From CBDCIS01 sp965217565 (GTDB taxonomy: Bacteria > Chloroflexota > Dehalococcoidia > Lucifugimonadales > CATOSD01): a stretch of 64,000 bases of DNA. Under the pieces are notes generated by a model. That model was not told where the DNA came from, ran no database searches, and worked only from the letters and a program-made list of their open reading frames with translations. Below are positions 26,559-36,483 of the stretch, one piece after another. The stretch spans positions 124,001 through 188,000 of the forward strand of contig CBDCIS010000001.1 in assembly GCA_965217565.1 (NCBI GenBank), read 5' to 3'. The translations under genes were made by a program, and so were the position numbers. The first letter of the stretch is position 1, and each line of letters begins with the position of its first letter.

Positions 26559-26626
26559 TGCGCCATACCCAACACACGTTAGGAACACCGCTCTTGGTAT
26601 TCCCGGCGTGTGTTGGGTATGGCGCA
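26559..26626. repeat. Perfect 20-bp inverted repeat
   Basis: TGCGCCATACCCAACACACG and its exact complement flank a 28-nt loop. A half-site with two changes lies at 25439. It could be a transposon end pair, a terminator or a protein-binding site. Confidence 0.6.
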
Positions 26627-26794
26627 CGACACCGCCCATCCTGGGCCTGTCTGTTTCAATCCAGCAGAGGGTCGGGAAGTCGGTCTGGTGGAGGCCGGTC
26701 TGAACCAACCTGGGATAGCAGATAGGCATGTCGATGCCATCCTTAACCCCATGGGCCACCGACGCCTCTCGCCACTCCGGGACACCGCCTCGGC

Positions 26795-26833
26795 CATCAT
26801 CACCGACACGGTTCCCGCGTGTCGGTGATGATG
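26795..26833. repeat. Perfect 16-bp inverted repeat
   Basis: CATCATCACCGACACG and its complement enclose GTTCCCG. It overlaps the stop of a minus-strand relic and could stop transcription, though no T-run follows. Confidence 0.55.
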
Positions 26834-27018
26834 TCGTCTATCCTCTCGGTGATGTCCATGGTGCAGGCGTGGGTCGAGCAGGCCCGCGCCCGGCGTCTCT
26901 CCACCCGCTCGGTAGCCACCAAGTCGATGAGCGCCTGCTCATTGGGATAGACCCGCTCCTCTGAAGGAGCGGCACCTGGACGATGATGTCGCCGCTCCTG
27001 AGGAACTCTCCCAGTAGG
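26800..27018 (-). pseudogene. C-terminal relic of unknown protein
   Basis: The minus frame without a start reads EERVYPNEQALIDLVATERV, ERRRARACSTHACTMDITER, IDDIITDTREPCR-stop. The helical, charged pattern suggests a real former gene; no family is recognised. The rest of 26365-27098 holds only the two inverted repeats. Confidence 0.3.
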
Positions 27019-27098
27019 GCAGCACTAGGGCCTGACTAAAAGTCCAGAACGAACCGCAGTGTGAAAGTTCTTGATTTCGTCAAGTCTGGTGGGGTAAA

Positions 27099-27998
27099 GT
27101 GGACTCGTTACCGATGCGACTGCAAGGCAAGGACTACGAAATTGCATTCGAACGAACCTGGCGTCCTGGTAACTCTGGCAATGAAATGAAATACGACAGG
27201 CTGGGTCGCGCGTCGTACACAAAGATAGCGGTGCGTTTCCCATATGCGACGACACGCGACAAATCCGAGGAATTAAGAAAGGTGAGTCATAAGGCCATAA
27301 ACCGATTGCTGGACGTGTACCGGTGCGCTACCAAAGAGTCTCATATTGGACACATTCCTATTCAAGAACTTGGCCCCTCGAACACCTCGCATGGCGTGTA
27401 TGATTTCAAGGATGACGGGAGTGTGTGGGAAGTCAACAGCTTTCGATTCGATATGGGCTCTGGCCTAACCTTAGCCCGGACACAAGAGATGGATGGCAAC
27501 TCCATATTAGACTTGGCCTACGAGCGTCCCCTCCCCGTTGTGGACCTCTTGGTGCTCAATGCCAGGAGGTCGTTGCTCTTCGAGGAGTATCGCGTTGCTG
27601 TCATCGAGGCAGAGACAGCATTTGAAGTAGGAGTAGACCGAATCCTCGCGCGACACTACTTGTCTCGGACTACAAGATCTACAGAGGGCTATGTTGTGCC
27701 AGCTCATTCAAGAGACGACGTCCATCGGCTATTGGATGCTGGCCTGAAAAACCTAATCAACAGCCATATTCCGATGGCATTAGGAAGAGAATTCATTGGC
27801 ACCGACGAGCATACACGGTGGGAGAAAGACCTCTATGATTTGCGGAATGCGGTTATTCACGAGGGCAAGGAAGTCAGAGAGAATGAAGCTGAGCGAGCAT
27901 TGGAGGCAGCAGAGGACGCTCTCCTGTGGATCGGAGCGATAGTGCCACAGCAATGGCCTGCCGAAGATAGGTTAAGCCAAAGCAATGCTAAGGGCTAA
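27099..27998 (+). CDS. HEPN-domain protein next to the restriction system
   Basis: 299 residues. The N-terminal half is a beta-rich domain of unknown type. The C-terminal half is helical with LLFEEYRVAVIEAETAFEVG and the HEPN signature DLYDLRNAVIHEGKEV (R-x4-H), as in ApeA-like and RNase HEPN proteins. It may cleave RNA on infection. The start is GTG at 27099 or ATG at 27114. The mod gene begins 157 bp downstream in the same direction, which suggests a shared defence role. Confidence 0.6.
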   Translation: MDSLPMRLQGKDYEIAFERTWRPGNSGNEMKYDRLGRASYTKIAVRFPYATTRDKSEELRKVSHKAINRLLDVYRCATKESHIGHIPIQELGPSNTSHGVYDFKDDGSVWEVNSFRFDMGSGLTLARTQEMDGNSILDLAYERPLPVVDLLVLNARRSLLFEEYRVAVIEAETAFEVGVDRILARHYLSRTTRSTEGYVVPAHSRDDVHRLLDAGLKNLINSHIPMALGREFIGTDEHTRWEKDLYDLRNAVIHEGKEVRENEAERALEAAEDALLWIGAIVPQQWPAEDRLSQSNAKG

Positions 27999-28154
27999 TA
28001 GGCGATGAAGATGGGGCAAATGTGAGACGGTCGGTTTATAGCCGAGCTATCCCCACAGGGAGGACCCGTCGGCAATAGCGCAGCCGTCGCTGACTTCGGA
28101 TATGTATTCCATCGTATCGGCAGTTGGTGATAGAATGACTCTCGGGGGAATGAC

Positions 28155-30857
28155 ATGCCACCGCGCCGTAGAGGTAACCACCAAGCCAAGCGGCCTATCG
28201 AGTCCTATGACCACCGGGACAAGGGCAGGCTGAACAACCCGCCTGTCGGCCTCGTCACGCCGGAAACCGACCAGGACGCGGGTCGCAAGGCCTACGCCTA
28301 CGATCCCCACCTAGACCCGCAGCTCCAGTGGGCAGGGAAGGCGGAGCACACCTCCTTCGAAGTGCCCACCGTCTCGCTCCACGTCCATGAGCGCATTGAC
28401 CCCCGCACCATCATCGAGGCCACCCACAAGCGCAACGGCAGCGGCGGCCCTGTGCAGGGTAGCCTGTTCGAGTTGCCCGAGGAGAATCCCCCGGTCCGGA
28501 GCGCCATCGAGTTCTATCGGCACCGTCACAACTGGACCAACCGCCTGGTGGCCGGTGACAGCCTGCTGGTGATGAATAGCCTGCTGGAGAAGGAGGGCAT
28601 GGCGGGGAAAGTGCAGATGGTCTACATCGACCCACCCTACGGCATCCGCTACGGATCCAACTTCCAGCCTTTTGTCAACCGGCGGGATGTGAGGGATGGC
28701 CGTGATGAGGATCTGACCCAGGAACCAGAGACTATCAAGGCATTTCGAGACACTTGGGAGCTAGGCGTCCACTCCTACCTGTCTTACCTGCGGGACCGTT
28801 TGCTGTTGGCTAGAGAACTGCTGACCGAGAGCGGTTCATGCTTCGTTCAGATAAGCGACGAGAATGTGCATCTCGTCCGAGCCCTGATGGACGAAGTGTT
28901 TGGGGTACATAACTTCATCGCCTTAATCCCCTATCGGACCAAGACCATGCCGTTTGGCACAAGCTTTGTCGAGCAAATGGCAGACTTCATAATCTGGTAT
29001 TCCAAGAACAAATATGATGGGCAAGGCCGTCCATTGGCTAAGTATCGAAAGCTATTTCGGGAAATGAATTACGGACCAAGTTCTGGATATTATTGGTGCC
29101 GTATGGTGGATGGCAATGATAGGCGAGTATCGGATGTGATAAGGGACTTCGGCCAAATTCCTGAAGGCGCTAGGATTTTCACGTCAAAATCGCTAGAACC
29201 ATCTGGCCCAATGCAGGCTGGGATGTTCAACTATACGTACCGAGGGGTCGAATACAGCCATCCCAGGAATGGATACGGAACAACCCGCGAGGGCATGGAT
29301 AGGCTGGCACTAGCTGGGCGGCTGTTGCCGGCCGGCCGGCTTGTTCGGTACGCTCTATTCGCAGATGACAAAGGCTGGGCTGACCTCACTGTGCCTTGGG
29401 AGGACACGTCAGGGGCAGACGGTAAGGTCTACGCGGTTCAGACGAATACCAAAGTCATTACCCGATGTATGCTAATGACTACCGACCCCGGCGACTTGGT
29501 GTTCGACCCGACCTGCGGCTCTGGCACCACCGCCTACGTCGCCGAGCAGTGGGGCCGACGCTGGATCACTTGCGACACCTCACGCGTGGCCATGTCCCTG
29601 GCCAAGCAGCGACTGATGACCCCTCTCTTCGACTACTACGAGTTGGCGCATCCTAACGAGGGCGTAGGCAGCGGTTTCAACTACAAGACCGTTCCTCATG
29701 TAACCCTGGGGGCTATCGCTAACAACACTGACATCAAGGAAGGCATGACCCAGGCCGAGATTGACGCGGCCATCGCCCGAAATGCGCCACAAGAGACGCT
29801 GTACGACCAGCCTTTGGTGGACACAGGCAAGAAACGGGTGACCGGCCCCTTTAGCGTCGAGGGAGTGCCTGCCCCGGCCGTGAAGCCGATTAACGACGTT
29901 GACGACGCCGAGACTCTACCTGCCGATGAAACAGTGGCCCGCTCCGGCGAAACGCTGCGCCAAGCGGACTGGCGGGACGAGCTATTGCGGACCGGCATCC
30001 GGGGTAAAGGAGGGCAGTTTATCCGCTTTGCTCGTTTGGAGCCATTGGCGGGCTATCGCTATCTTCACGCCGACGGTGAGTCGCTGCCCAACAAGAACGG
30101 CGCTGAATCCATCCGGGAAGGCCCGGCGCAGGCATCCCATCGTGTTGTCGTGTCTTTCGGACCGGAGCACGCCCCGTTGGAGCAGAGGCAGGTGAATCAA
30201 GCTCTTCAGGAAGCCGAGACGTTGAGGCCAAGCCCCCGTGTCATCGTCTTCGCCGCCTTCCAGTTCGACCCCGAGGCGGCGAAGGACATCGACGAGACCA
30301 ACTGGCCGAGTATCACGCTGCTGAAGGCGCAGATGAACGCCGACCTGCTCACCGAGGACTTGAAGCGAAAGCGGGCCAGCAACGAGAGTTTTTGGCTCAT
30401 CGGGCAACCGGACGTGCAAGTAGAGACCATAGCGGACGGTACGGGCTCGGACAAAGTACAGGTATCGGTCCACGGGTTCGATTACTACAACACCAAGAGC
30501 GGCGACGTGGAATCGGGAGGCCGGGACAAGATAGCCATGTGGATGCTGGACCCAGACTACGACGGCCGGAGCCTGTACCCTCGGCAAGTGTTCTTTCCTA
30601 TGGCTGGCTCCAACAATGGTTGGGCGCGTCTGGCGCGTAACCTCAAGGCTGAGATAGACGAGGGGCTTATCGACGCATATCGTGGTATTACCTCGTTGCC
30701 CTTCGAGCCCGGCGAGCACCGGCGCATCGCAGTGAAGATCGTGGACGACCGGGGAATCGAGAGTCTCAAAGTAATAGGACTGAGCCCCGCTGAAGGCAGT
30801 CCATTACCAGCTGAGCACCGCACCCTGGAAGCTCTAAGCCGTATCCGGGAGGGTTAA
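28155..30857 (+). CDS. Type III-like DNA methyltransferase (Mod)
   Basis: 900 residues. The N6-adenine methylase motif IV (MVYIDPPYGIRYG, about residue 155) precedes the SAM motif I (FDPTCGSGTTAYVAEQWGR, about 449), the beta-class order of Type III Mod subunits. The long insert between them should hold target recognition. The C-terminal third (from about 600) is an extra region with AMWMLDPDYDGRSLYPRQV, as in large Mod proteins paired with BPTD_3080-type Res. GGGGG lies before the ATG. A small gene and res follow with gaps of 1 and 9 bp. Confidence 0.88.
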   Translation: MPPRRRGNHQAKRPIESYDHRDKGRLNNPPVGLVTPETDQDAGRKAYAYDPHLDPQLQWAGKAEHTSFEVPTVSLHVHERIDPRTIIEATHKRNGSGGPVQGSLFELPEENPPVRSAIEFYRHRHNWTNRLVAGDSLLVMNSLLEKEGMAGKVQMVYIDPPYGIRYGSNFQPFVNRRDVRDGRDEDLTQEPETIKAFRDTWELGVHSYLSYLRDRLLLARELLTESGSCFVQISDENVHLVRALMDEVFGVHNFIALIPYRTKTMPFGTSFVEQMADFIIWYSKNKYDGQGRPLAKYRKLFREMNYGPSSGYYWCRMVDGNDRRVSDVIRDFGQIPEGARIFTSKSLEPSGPMQAGMFNYTYRGVEYSHPRNGYGTTREGMDRLALAGRLLPAGRLVRYALFADDKGWADLTVPWEDTSGADGKVYAVQTNTKVITRCMLMTTDPGDLVFDPTCGSGTTAYVAEQWGRRWITCDTSRVAMSLAKQRLMTPLFDYYELAHPNEGVGSGFNYKTVPHVTLGAIANNTDIKEGMTQAEIDAAIARNAPQETLYDQPLVDTGKKRVTGPFSVEGVPAPAVKPINDVDDAETLPADETVARSGETLRQADWRDELLRTGIRGKGGQFIRFARLEPLAGYRYLHADGESLPNKNGAESIREGPAQASHRVVVSFGPEHAPLEQRQVNQALQEAETLRPSPRVIVFAAFQFDPEAAKDIDETNWPSITLLKAQMNADLLTEDLKRKRASNESFWLIGQPDVQVETIADGTGSDKVQVSVHGFDYYNTKSGDVESGGRDKIAMWMLDPDYDGRSLYPRQVFFPMAGSNNGWARLARNLKAEIDEGLIDAYRGITSLPFEPGEHRRIAVKIVDDRGIESLKVIGLSPAEGSPLPAEHRTLEALSRIREG

Positions 30858-30858
30858 G

Positions 30859-31356
30859 TTGGTCGATTACACTCAGGATTTGACTTTCAGAGCAATGCAA
30901 GAGGCAACTGACGTCTTGATCAGGGTGACGGCTGGAGCAGGGATTCGAGATGCTAGGGCGATAGCGGATCGTGCCGCAGGTTGGCACAACCTACAAGGTC
31001 ACGCCCGGGCTATCGTCCCTCTGGCTCTATGGTTGGTTTCACATAGGCCAGAATTGCTTTGTACTCTCCGTAGGGAGACAGACTTGCTGGTGGGGATGAG
31101 TGGCAGGTCTGGCGAATCCCGCGCACCATTCTGGGAAGAGGTTAGTGATGCCTTAGTATCATTGCTCAACCAGCATGGAGGAGACCGAGTAATCGTTGGA
31201 GCGCAGGCTAACTCTCCTGAGACCGCCGGTCAAATAGCCAACACCTATCTTTCTGCGGAGTATGGAGGTGGCCAAAGAAGTGGGGGAGGTGGAACAACAG
31301 TGCTGAAGCGCACTCTGAAGCTCTTGTCGCACACTTTGCCCTTGAATTGTCAATAG
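30859..31356 (+). CDS. Small accessory protein between mod and res
   Basis: 165 residues from a TTG right after the mod stop (GGAGGG at 8 nt): VDYTQDLTFRAMQEATDVLI, IRDARAIADRAAGWHNLQGH, AIVPLALWLVSHRPELL. It is helical with no catalytic motif that I recognise. The tight spacing on both sides says it belongs to the mod-res operon, perhaps as a specificity or inhibitor subunit (inference). Confidence 0.6.
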   Translation: MVDYTQDLTFRAMQEATDVLIRVTAGAGIRDARAIADRAAGWHNLQGHARAIVPLALWLVSHRPELLCTLRRETDLLVGMSGRSGESRAPFWEEVSDALVSLLNQHGGDRVIVGAQANSPETAGQIANTYLSAEYGGGQRSGGGGTTVLKRTLKLLSHTLPLNCQ

Positions 31357-31365
31357 GGGTGCTCT

Positions 31366-34188
31366 TTGAAGCAGCGATCATCAATTGACAAGCTCATCAT
31401 CAACAAGCCCTATGAAGAGCCAGCGGAGCATTGGAGTTACAGCCGGGAGAGGCGAACGTTTACACGGAGAGGGGGGCGTCGGCCCGCGGGTTACCTGATA
31501 GCATCGGGTGGATCCAAGATCTTCGAAGACCCGGGCGTCTTCGTCGAAATACCTCTGGTCAATCAGATCCGACTGCGGGTAAAGGGGTGGCGCAAGGCTG
31601 GGTATCCCGGGGTGTCCGCCATAACCAAGCGCCTATTGGAGTATTGGACGGACCCGGAGGAATTTGAAAGCCGTCGCTTCTTCTTCTGTCAACTAGAGGC
31701 TGCGGAGACGTTTATCTGGCTTGTCGAAGCTCCCGATAGCGAGAAAGTGGGGCTAAACATACCCGGTGACGGAGGGGAGTTCCGGCGCCTGTGTGCCAAG
31801 ATGGCCACAGGGACAGGCAAAACCGTCGTCATGGCCATGCTCATCGCTTGGCACGTGCTCAATAAGGTCGCCTACCCCCAGGACACTCGATTCGCCAAGA
31901 ATGTGCTGGTAGTCGCTCCCGGTCTCACCATCAGAAGCCGACTTGCGGTCCTAGAGCCGTCATACGAGGAGAACTACTACGAAGCCTTCCACATCGTGCC
32001 CTCATCCCTATTGGAACGTCTCCGTCAGGGGAATGTCTTAGTCCGTAACTGGCACGCCCTCAACTGGGAGACGGATGAACAGATTGGCAGGAAGCGGAGC
32101 GTGGACAAGCGGGGGGCCAAGAGCGACGAAGCCTATGTCCGCGACGTACTGGACGACATGGCCAGTGCCCGGAACCTGCTTGTAATCAACGACGAGGCAC
32201 ACCACGCCTGGAGAGTACCTGCCGAGTCAAAGGTGAAGGGGGTCGCCAAAGCCGACATCGAAGAAGCTACCAAGTGGGTTGGCGGCCTGGATCGGATTCA
32301 CCGAGCGCGGGGCATCCTAACCTGTTATGACTTTTCGGCCACGCCCTTCGCACCGTCGGGTAAGAGAAGCTCAGAAGAAGCCCTGTTCGATTGGATTGTG
32401 AGCGACTTCGGACTCAACGACGCTATCGAGTCTGGACTAGTCAAGACACCACGGGTCGTGGTCCGTGACGACACGCCGGTCGATGCCAACACCTATAAGT
32501 CTCGCCTGTACCACATTTACAACGACCCGGAAGTGAAGGACGACCTGAATCGCCGTGCCCAGCCCCACGAACCGTTGCCTGACCTGGTAACCAATGGCTA
32601 CTACCTACTTGGATATGACTGGAGAGAAGCAGCCAGAGAATGGCAGAAAGCCAAACTCAAGACACCGCCGGTGATGATTACCGTCGCCAACCGCACTGAG
32701 ACGGCGGCCCGGGTCAAGCACGCATTTGACCGTAAGCGAATCCTCATTGACGAGCTTTGCGACTACGAGCGTACCTTACACATCGACTCCGGCGTACTGA
32801 ACCGGGCCGAGGAGTTCGAAGAACCGTTAGCCGAGGTTGCGCCAGACGGCGAAGATGACTCTGACAACGGTGCCGTCAGTCCCAAGCGCACTAGGGACCA
32901 GATGGCCGAGCATCTGCGAAGGATGGTGGATACTGTGGGGCGGCCGGGGCAGCCGGGCGAGCAGATACAGAACGTCATATCAGTGGGGATGCTGTCTGAG
33001 GGCTGGGATGCCAAGACGGTGACGCACATCATGGGGCTGAGGGCGTTCACCAGCCAGTTGCTATGTGAGCAGGTGATCGGGCGTGGGCTTCGTCGCACTT
33101 CCTACGAGGTGAACCCCGGAACAGGCATGTTCGAGCCCGAGTACGTCAACATATTCGGCGTGCCGTTCACTTTCCTCCCCCATGAGTCAGACGAGGGTGA
33201 GGCCCCCAAGCCGCCTGCGCCCAAGACGGCCATTGAGCCCGTTGCCGAGAAGGCTGCGTTCGAAATCAGATGGCCCAACGTCATACGCATTGAGCACGTT
33301 TACCGCCCCCTCCTCTCTCTCGATTGGGAGCGAGTGGAGCGCCTGGAGCTCAATGCCAGCGAAACGGCGCAGATGGCGGAGCTTGCTCCGATAGTGGATG
33401 GCAAGCCCGACGTGTCCAAGCTGACCAGCATTGACCTAGAGTCGTTAGCTCGCGAATACCGAACTCAGAAGATCATCTTTGAGGCAGCGCGGGATGTCCA
33501 CGACCAGATGCAGGCATCCTGGTCGGGAAGCCGCGAGTCGCTCATTGCCCAGTTGGTGAGGTTGGTAGAGCGGTTCCTCTTATCTGACCGACTCGTTATC
33601 ACACCTCCGTTGTTCTATCAGGACGACACTGCTCGGCGGCTTATCGTTACGCTCAACATGACGAAGGTGGTACAGCACGTTTGGGATGCTGTTCGAGTCG
33701 AGAATACAGAAAGGCTTGAGCCTGTGTTTGACCGTGACCATCCTATTCGTTCGACTGCAAACATGGCGACCTGGTACACGGGCAAGCCGTGCCATTTCAC
33801 GGAACGCAGCCACATCAACATGTGTGTCTACGACAGCACATGGGAAGCATTGGAAGCCTTCGAGTTAGATCACAACCCCTCAGTCGATGCCTGGGTCAAG
33901 AACGACCATCTGGGCTTTGATGTGCTCTACGTCTATCGGGGCGTGGTGCGGAAGTACCATCCCGATTTCATTGTCCGCTTGAAGTCGGGCAATCTGTTGG
34001 TACTAGAGACCAAGGGCCAACCGGACGAGCAAAGCTACTCCAAGCGCCGCGCCTTGGAGCAGTGGACTCAGGCGGTCAACCAACACGGGGGCTTCGGCAA
34101 GTGGTCTTCCGACGTTTCCGCTGCTCCGGGAGACATCAAGGACATTCTGGCGAAGCACGAGAACGTCGTTGTTAACCAAGCCTCGTGA
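31366..34188 (+). CDS. Type III-like restriction endonuclease (Res; BPTD_3080-like)
   Basis: 940 residues. Superfamily 2 helicase motifs are visible: Walker A MATGTGKTVVMAML (about 146), DEAH-type box VINDEAHHAW (about 273), CYDFSATPFAPSG (motif III), ISVGMLSEGWDAKTVTHIMG and QLLCEQVIGRGLRRTSY (motifs V/VI). At the C-terminus HPDFIVRLKSGNLLVLETKG (about 864-883) is the PD-(D/E)XK nuclease. With Mod it should cut unmodified DNA during ATP-driven translocation. The TTG start has AGGGGTG upstream. Confidence 0.9.
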   Translation: MKQRSSIDKLIINKPYEEPAEHWSYSRERRTFTRRGGRRPAGYLIASGGSKIFEDPGVFVEIPLVNQIRLRVKGWRKAGYPGVSAITKRLLEYWTDPEEFESRRFFFCQLEAAETFIWLVEAPDSEKVGLNIPGDGGEFRRLCAKMATGTGKTVVMAMLIAWHVLNKVAYPQDTRFAKNVLVVAPGLTIRSRLAVLEPSYEENYYEAFHIVPSSLLERLRQGNVLVRNWHALNWETDEQIGRKRSVDKRGAKSDEAYVRDVLDDMASARNLLVINDEAHHAWRVPAESKVKGVAKADIEEATKWVGGLDRIHRARGILTCYDFSATPFAPSGKRSSEEALFDWIVSDFGLNDAIESGLVKTPRVVVRDDTPVDANTYKSRLYHIYNDPEVKDDLNRRAQPHEPLPDLVTNGYYLLGYDWREAAREWQKAKLKTPPVMITVANRTETAARVKHAFDRKRILIDELCDYERTLHIDSGVLNRAEEFEEPLAEVAPDGEDDSDNGAVSPKRTRDQMAEHLRRMVDTVGRPGQPGEQIQNVISVGMLSEGWDAKTVTHIMGLRAFTSQLLCEQVIGRGLRRTSYEVNPGTGMFEPEYVNIFGVPFTFLPHESDEGEAPKPPAPKTAIEPVAEKAAFEIRWPNVIRIEHVYRPLLSLDWERVERLELNASETAQMAELAPIVDGKPDVSKLTSIDLESLAREYRTQKIIFEAARDVHDQMQASWSGSRESLIAQLVRLVERFLLSDRLVITPPLFYQDDTARRLIVTLNMTKVVQHVWDAVRVENTERLEPVFDRDHPIRSTANMATWYTGKPCHFTERSHINMCVYDSTWEALEAFELDHNPSVDAWVKNDHLGFDVLYVYRGVVRKYHPDFIVRLKSGNLLVLETKGQPDEQSYSKRRALEQWTQAVNQHGGFGKWSSDVSAAPGDIKDILAKHENVVVNQAS

Positions 34189-34225
34189 TCCGCTTGGCCG
34201 GAGGCACTGCTGACTTCACAAGCCT

Positions 34226-34400
34226 AGCCACAACTCGAAGATGGTTCTGCCTATCGTCAACTTAGGCCCAGCCGATGAGGCTCGAACTCTCTGCAAGGAT
34301 TGCTGTGCCAAGGATCACAGAGACCCCAACCACATCTCGAAGACGGTTCTGTCTACCGTCCACTTTGGCCCACATCAGAGGATACGGAATCTCTGCGCTG
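34226..34400 (+). repeat. Diverged tandem repeats after res
   Basis: Two units of about 102 bp share CTCGAAGA-GGTTCTG and ACTT-GGCCCA blocks plus GAATCTCTGC/GAACTCTCTGC. A third, weaker unit is at 35066-35117 (CCACATCTCGAAGATAG). No gene is seen in 34189-34539. Confidence 0.5.
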
Positions 34401-34539
34401 AATACGGTAAATGGCATTCCATCTCCTTGCTCGTGAGTCTAGGATGTTAGCGGAGCATCTGCCTGCCCACTGTATCGACAGTCATGCCCGCAGGAATGAG
34501 TGCCACAGCTGTTGGTCCTCCAGAGGTAAAGTGAATTCG

Positions 34540-34911
34540 TTAGGCATTCAGGGATTCCAGCGTCTCCGCCTTCGCCATGCGGTAGCCGACGCGAGGCTCG
34601 TTGAGGATGTAGGTGGGGTTGTTGGCGTCGTCGCCCAGCTTGCGGCGGAGCTGCTTGGCGGCCGTGCGCACCCGCCGGGAGTCTCCGGAGCCCCGCAGGC
34701 CCCACACCCGTTGCAGCAGCCGGTCGTAGGTCATCACGCGGCCGGCGTTGGCCGATAGCTCGAAGAGCAGCCCGTACTCGATGGCCGTCAACTGCACGGG
34801 ACGCCCGGCCAGCGTCACGCGGCGCTCGGCGTAGTCGATGGTCAGCTCTCCAAACACGTAGGGTTCCGACGGCTCGGCCCATTCGGGCGCTTCCCGCTTG
34901 CGCAGGGCCAC
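34540..34911 (-). pseudogene. OmpR-type winged-helix tail of a response regulator
   Basis: 124 residues: LRKREAPEWAEPSEPYVFGE, IEYGLLFELSANAGRVMTYD, LLQRVWGLRGSGDSRRVRTA and RVGYRMAKAETLESLNA align over their whole length with the last domain of the 22921-24927 protein. The receiver and kinase parts are gone; the frame breaks at 34912. Confidence 0.8.
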
Positions 34912-35517
34912 CTGAAGAGGGTCGAACCACCCCGCATGCCATCGCGGTGTTAAGGATCACAGGTCCCCCAGCCAAATTCAATGAGGGCACCACCCTCCTA
35001 TCCCTCCGCCCTCGAGGTGTCACACTACAGGAATTGAGAGGCCTTGGTGCGTCGAAAGGCTACCGAGCCACATCTCGAAGATAGTGGTATCTACCGTATG
35101 CGTTGGTGGGCCTGACTTGACGGTAGGCAGTACCGTCTTTGAATTGCTGATGCCCCTTCAGCCCATCAAGGAAGACAAGGTCGCCCCTCGCACAGTGGAC
35201 CGAAACGTGCGCCATAATTCCCGAGGCAGCACGGAAGGGGTCACGTGGCGAACGCGAGTCGAGGCACGTAGTTGGACGGGAATTCTGGAACGCCCTGAGA
35301 AATACTGGCGGAGAGGAAGCTGGGGGCTCTCCGAAAGGAACCTGGGCGTCCCAGCCAGGCCGGTGGTGGCGTCTTACCCATTCCTGCCATCCAACGCCGT
35401 CTCGCCTCACTCGACCTTGGAAGCATAGGATACGGTATGGGAATCATCGGATGGTCACGGCCATCATTGGCTTGGTCTTGTTGTGAGCGAGGAGCCGCTG
35501 GTCGTCTCGTTGGGCCG
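34912..35517. other. Gap before the methylase-ParB-nuclease operon
   Basis: No supported gene. It contains the third weak copy of the 34226 repeat. It separates two convergent defence operons. Confidence 0.4.
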
Positions 35518-36483
35518 TCATACGCCTGGAAGGCCATTGGCGACTGCAGCCGCTTGAGTCCACACAGAGATATTGGTCAGCGTTTCTGTGGAAATATTCT
35601 CGCAGAGCTCGATGAGTCGCGGGCGGTCGAATATTATTCCGGCGTAGGTAGATCTTTTATACCAACGGTCATCAGGTAAAGCGTCCGTTATGAAGAACAT
35701 GCGAACTGGGTGAACTGCAGGCATGATGTCGAACCAATTTTGACAAAAAGCAACGGGCCGAAGCCTAGTGAAATGCTCCTCGTAGTGCGTTCCTGTCTTA
35801 CATTGCCCGAATCCCATCAACTTACCGTTTCTGGCATCAGTGAACGGAGTCCAGACCACAACGTCAAGTCCATCGTCTTTGGCTTGAGGACTGCCCCCTG
35901 AATTGTTGCGGTAGGTGTTCCCTTCACCGGTCTGGGTACAAAGGTTCGCCACCCGGTCCGAAAAACTTCGAAGATCACTGGAAGTCCCGAAAACCAAGCT
36001 ACGGGAAACATCTCCAAAGTATTGACGGACCACCTCGGCACAAAGTTGCTCGAAAAGATCAGTACCATCAATGCCTTGGTACGCCCTGTTCTGGTTCATG
36101 TCTAAACGAGTCGCTAGGAGCAAGTATTTGTACACGGTTTGACCAGGACCGTCGCTGTGGGCACGCAATCGAAGAGAACGGCCACTTTCGTCCAGTTCGA
36201 AGGGATACGCTGAACCGTATGACTCCATCCGGCCTTCAACCATACCAAAAGCGCATTGCACTTCTTCGTGCAATTCATCGATTTCTGGAACGCCGTTTGT
36301 GTGGTCGTTCTCTTCCACCTTCGCCAGTTGCCTAGAGACGTAGGTGTCAGATGCACGGCCCCCCTGCCAGGAAGCGAGCTCACTGAAATCTGCCAAGTCC
36401 ATTTGCCATGCGAGTAGTTCGTCGAAATCGGCTTGTTCTACCTCAGTTGGGCGGGATGGAAGTACTCTGGGCCATTTAAACAC
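35518..36483 (-). CDS. Putative PD-(D/E)XK restriction endonuclease
   Basis: 321 residues. The core reads KDDGLDVVVWTPF (catalytic Asp, about 206) followed by GKLMGFGQCKTGTHYEEH, where Q-x-K is the second half of the motif. An upstream helix DGTDLFEQLCAEVVRQYFG is typical of the first helix of Mrr/REase-like nucleases. GTG 36483 overlaps the ParB stop (TAGTG), so translation is coupled. It is the third gene of a Dam-ParB-nuclease operon and may cut DNA lacking the partner's methylation. The exact family is not recognised. Confidence 0.65.
   Translation of the reverse strand: MFKWPRVLPSRPTEVEQADFDELLAWQMDLADFSELASWQGGRASDTYVSRQLAKVEENDHTNGVPEIDELHEEVQCAFGMVEGRMESYGSAYPFELDESGRSLRLRAHSDGPGQTVYKYLLLATRLDMNQNRAYQGIDGTDLFEQLCAEVVRQYFGDVSRSLVFGTSSDLRSFSDRVANLCTQTGEGNTYRNNSGGSPQAKDDGLDVVVWTPFTDARNGKLMGFGQCKTGTHYEEHFTRLRPVAFCQNWFDIMPAVHPVRMFFITDALPDDRWYKRSTYAGIIFDRPRLIELCENISTETLTNISVWTQAAAVANGLPGV

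Noticed and set aside
34226..34400. CRISPR array
   Set aside because: Only two or three diverged, roughly 100-bp units, no short identical repeats with spacers, and no cas genes.
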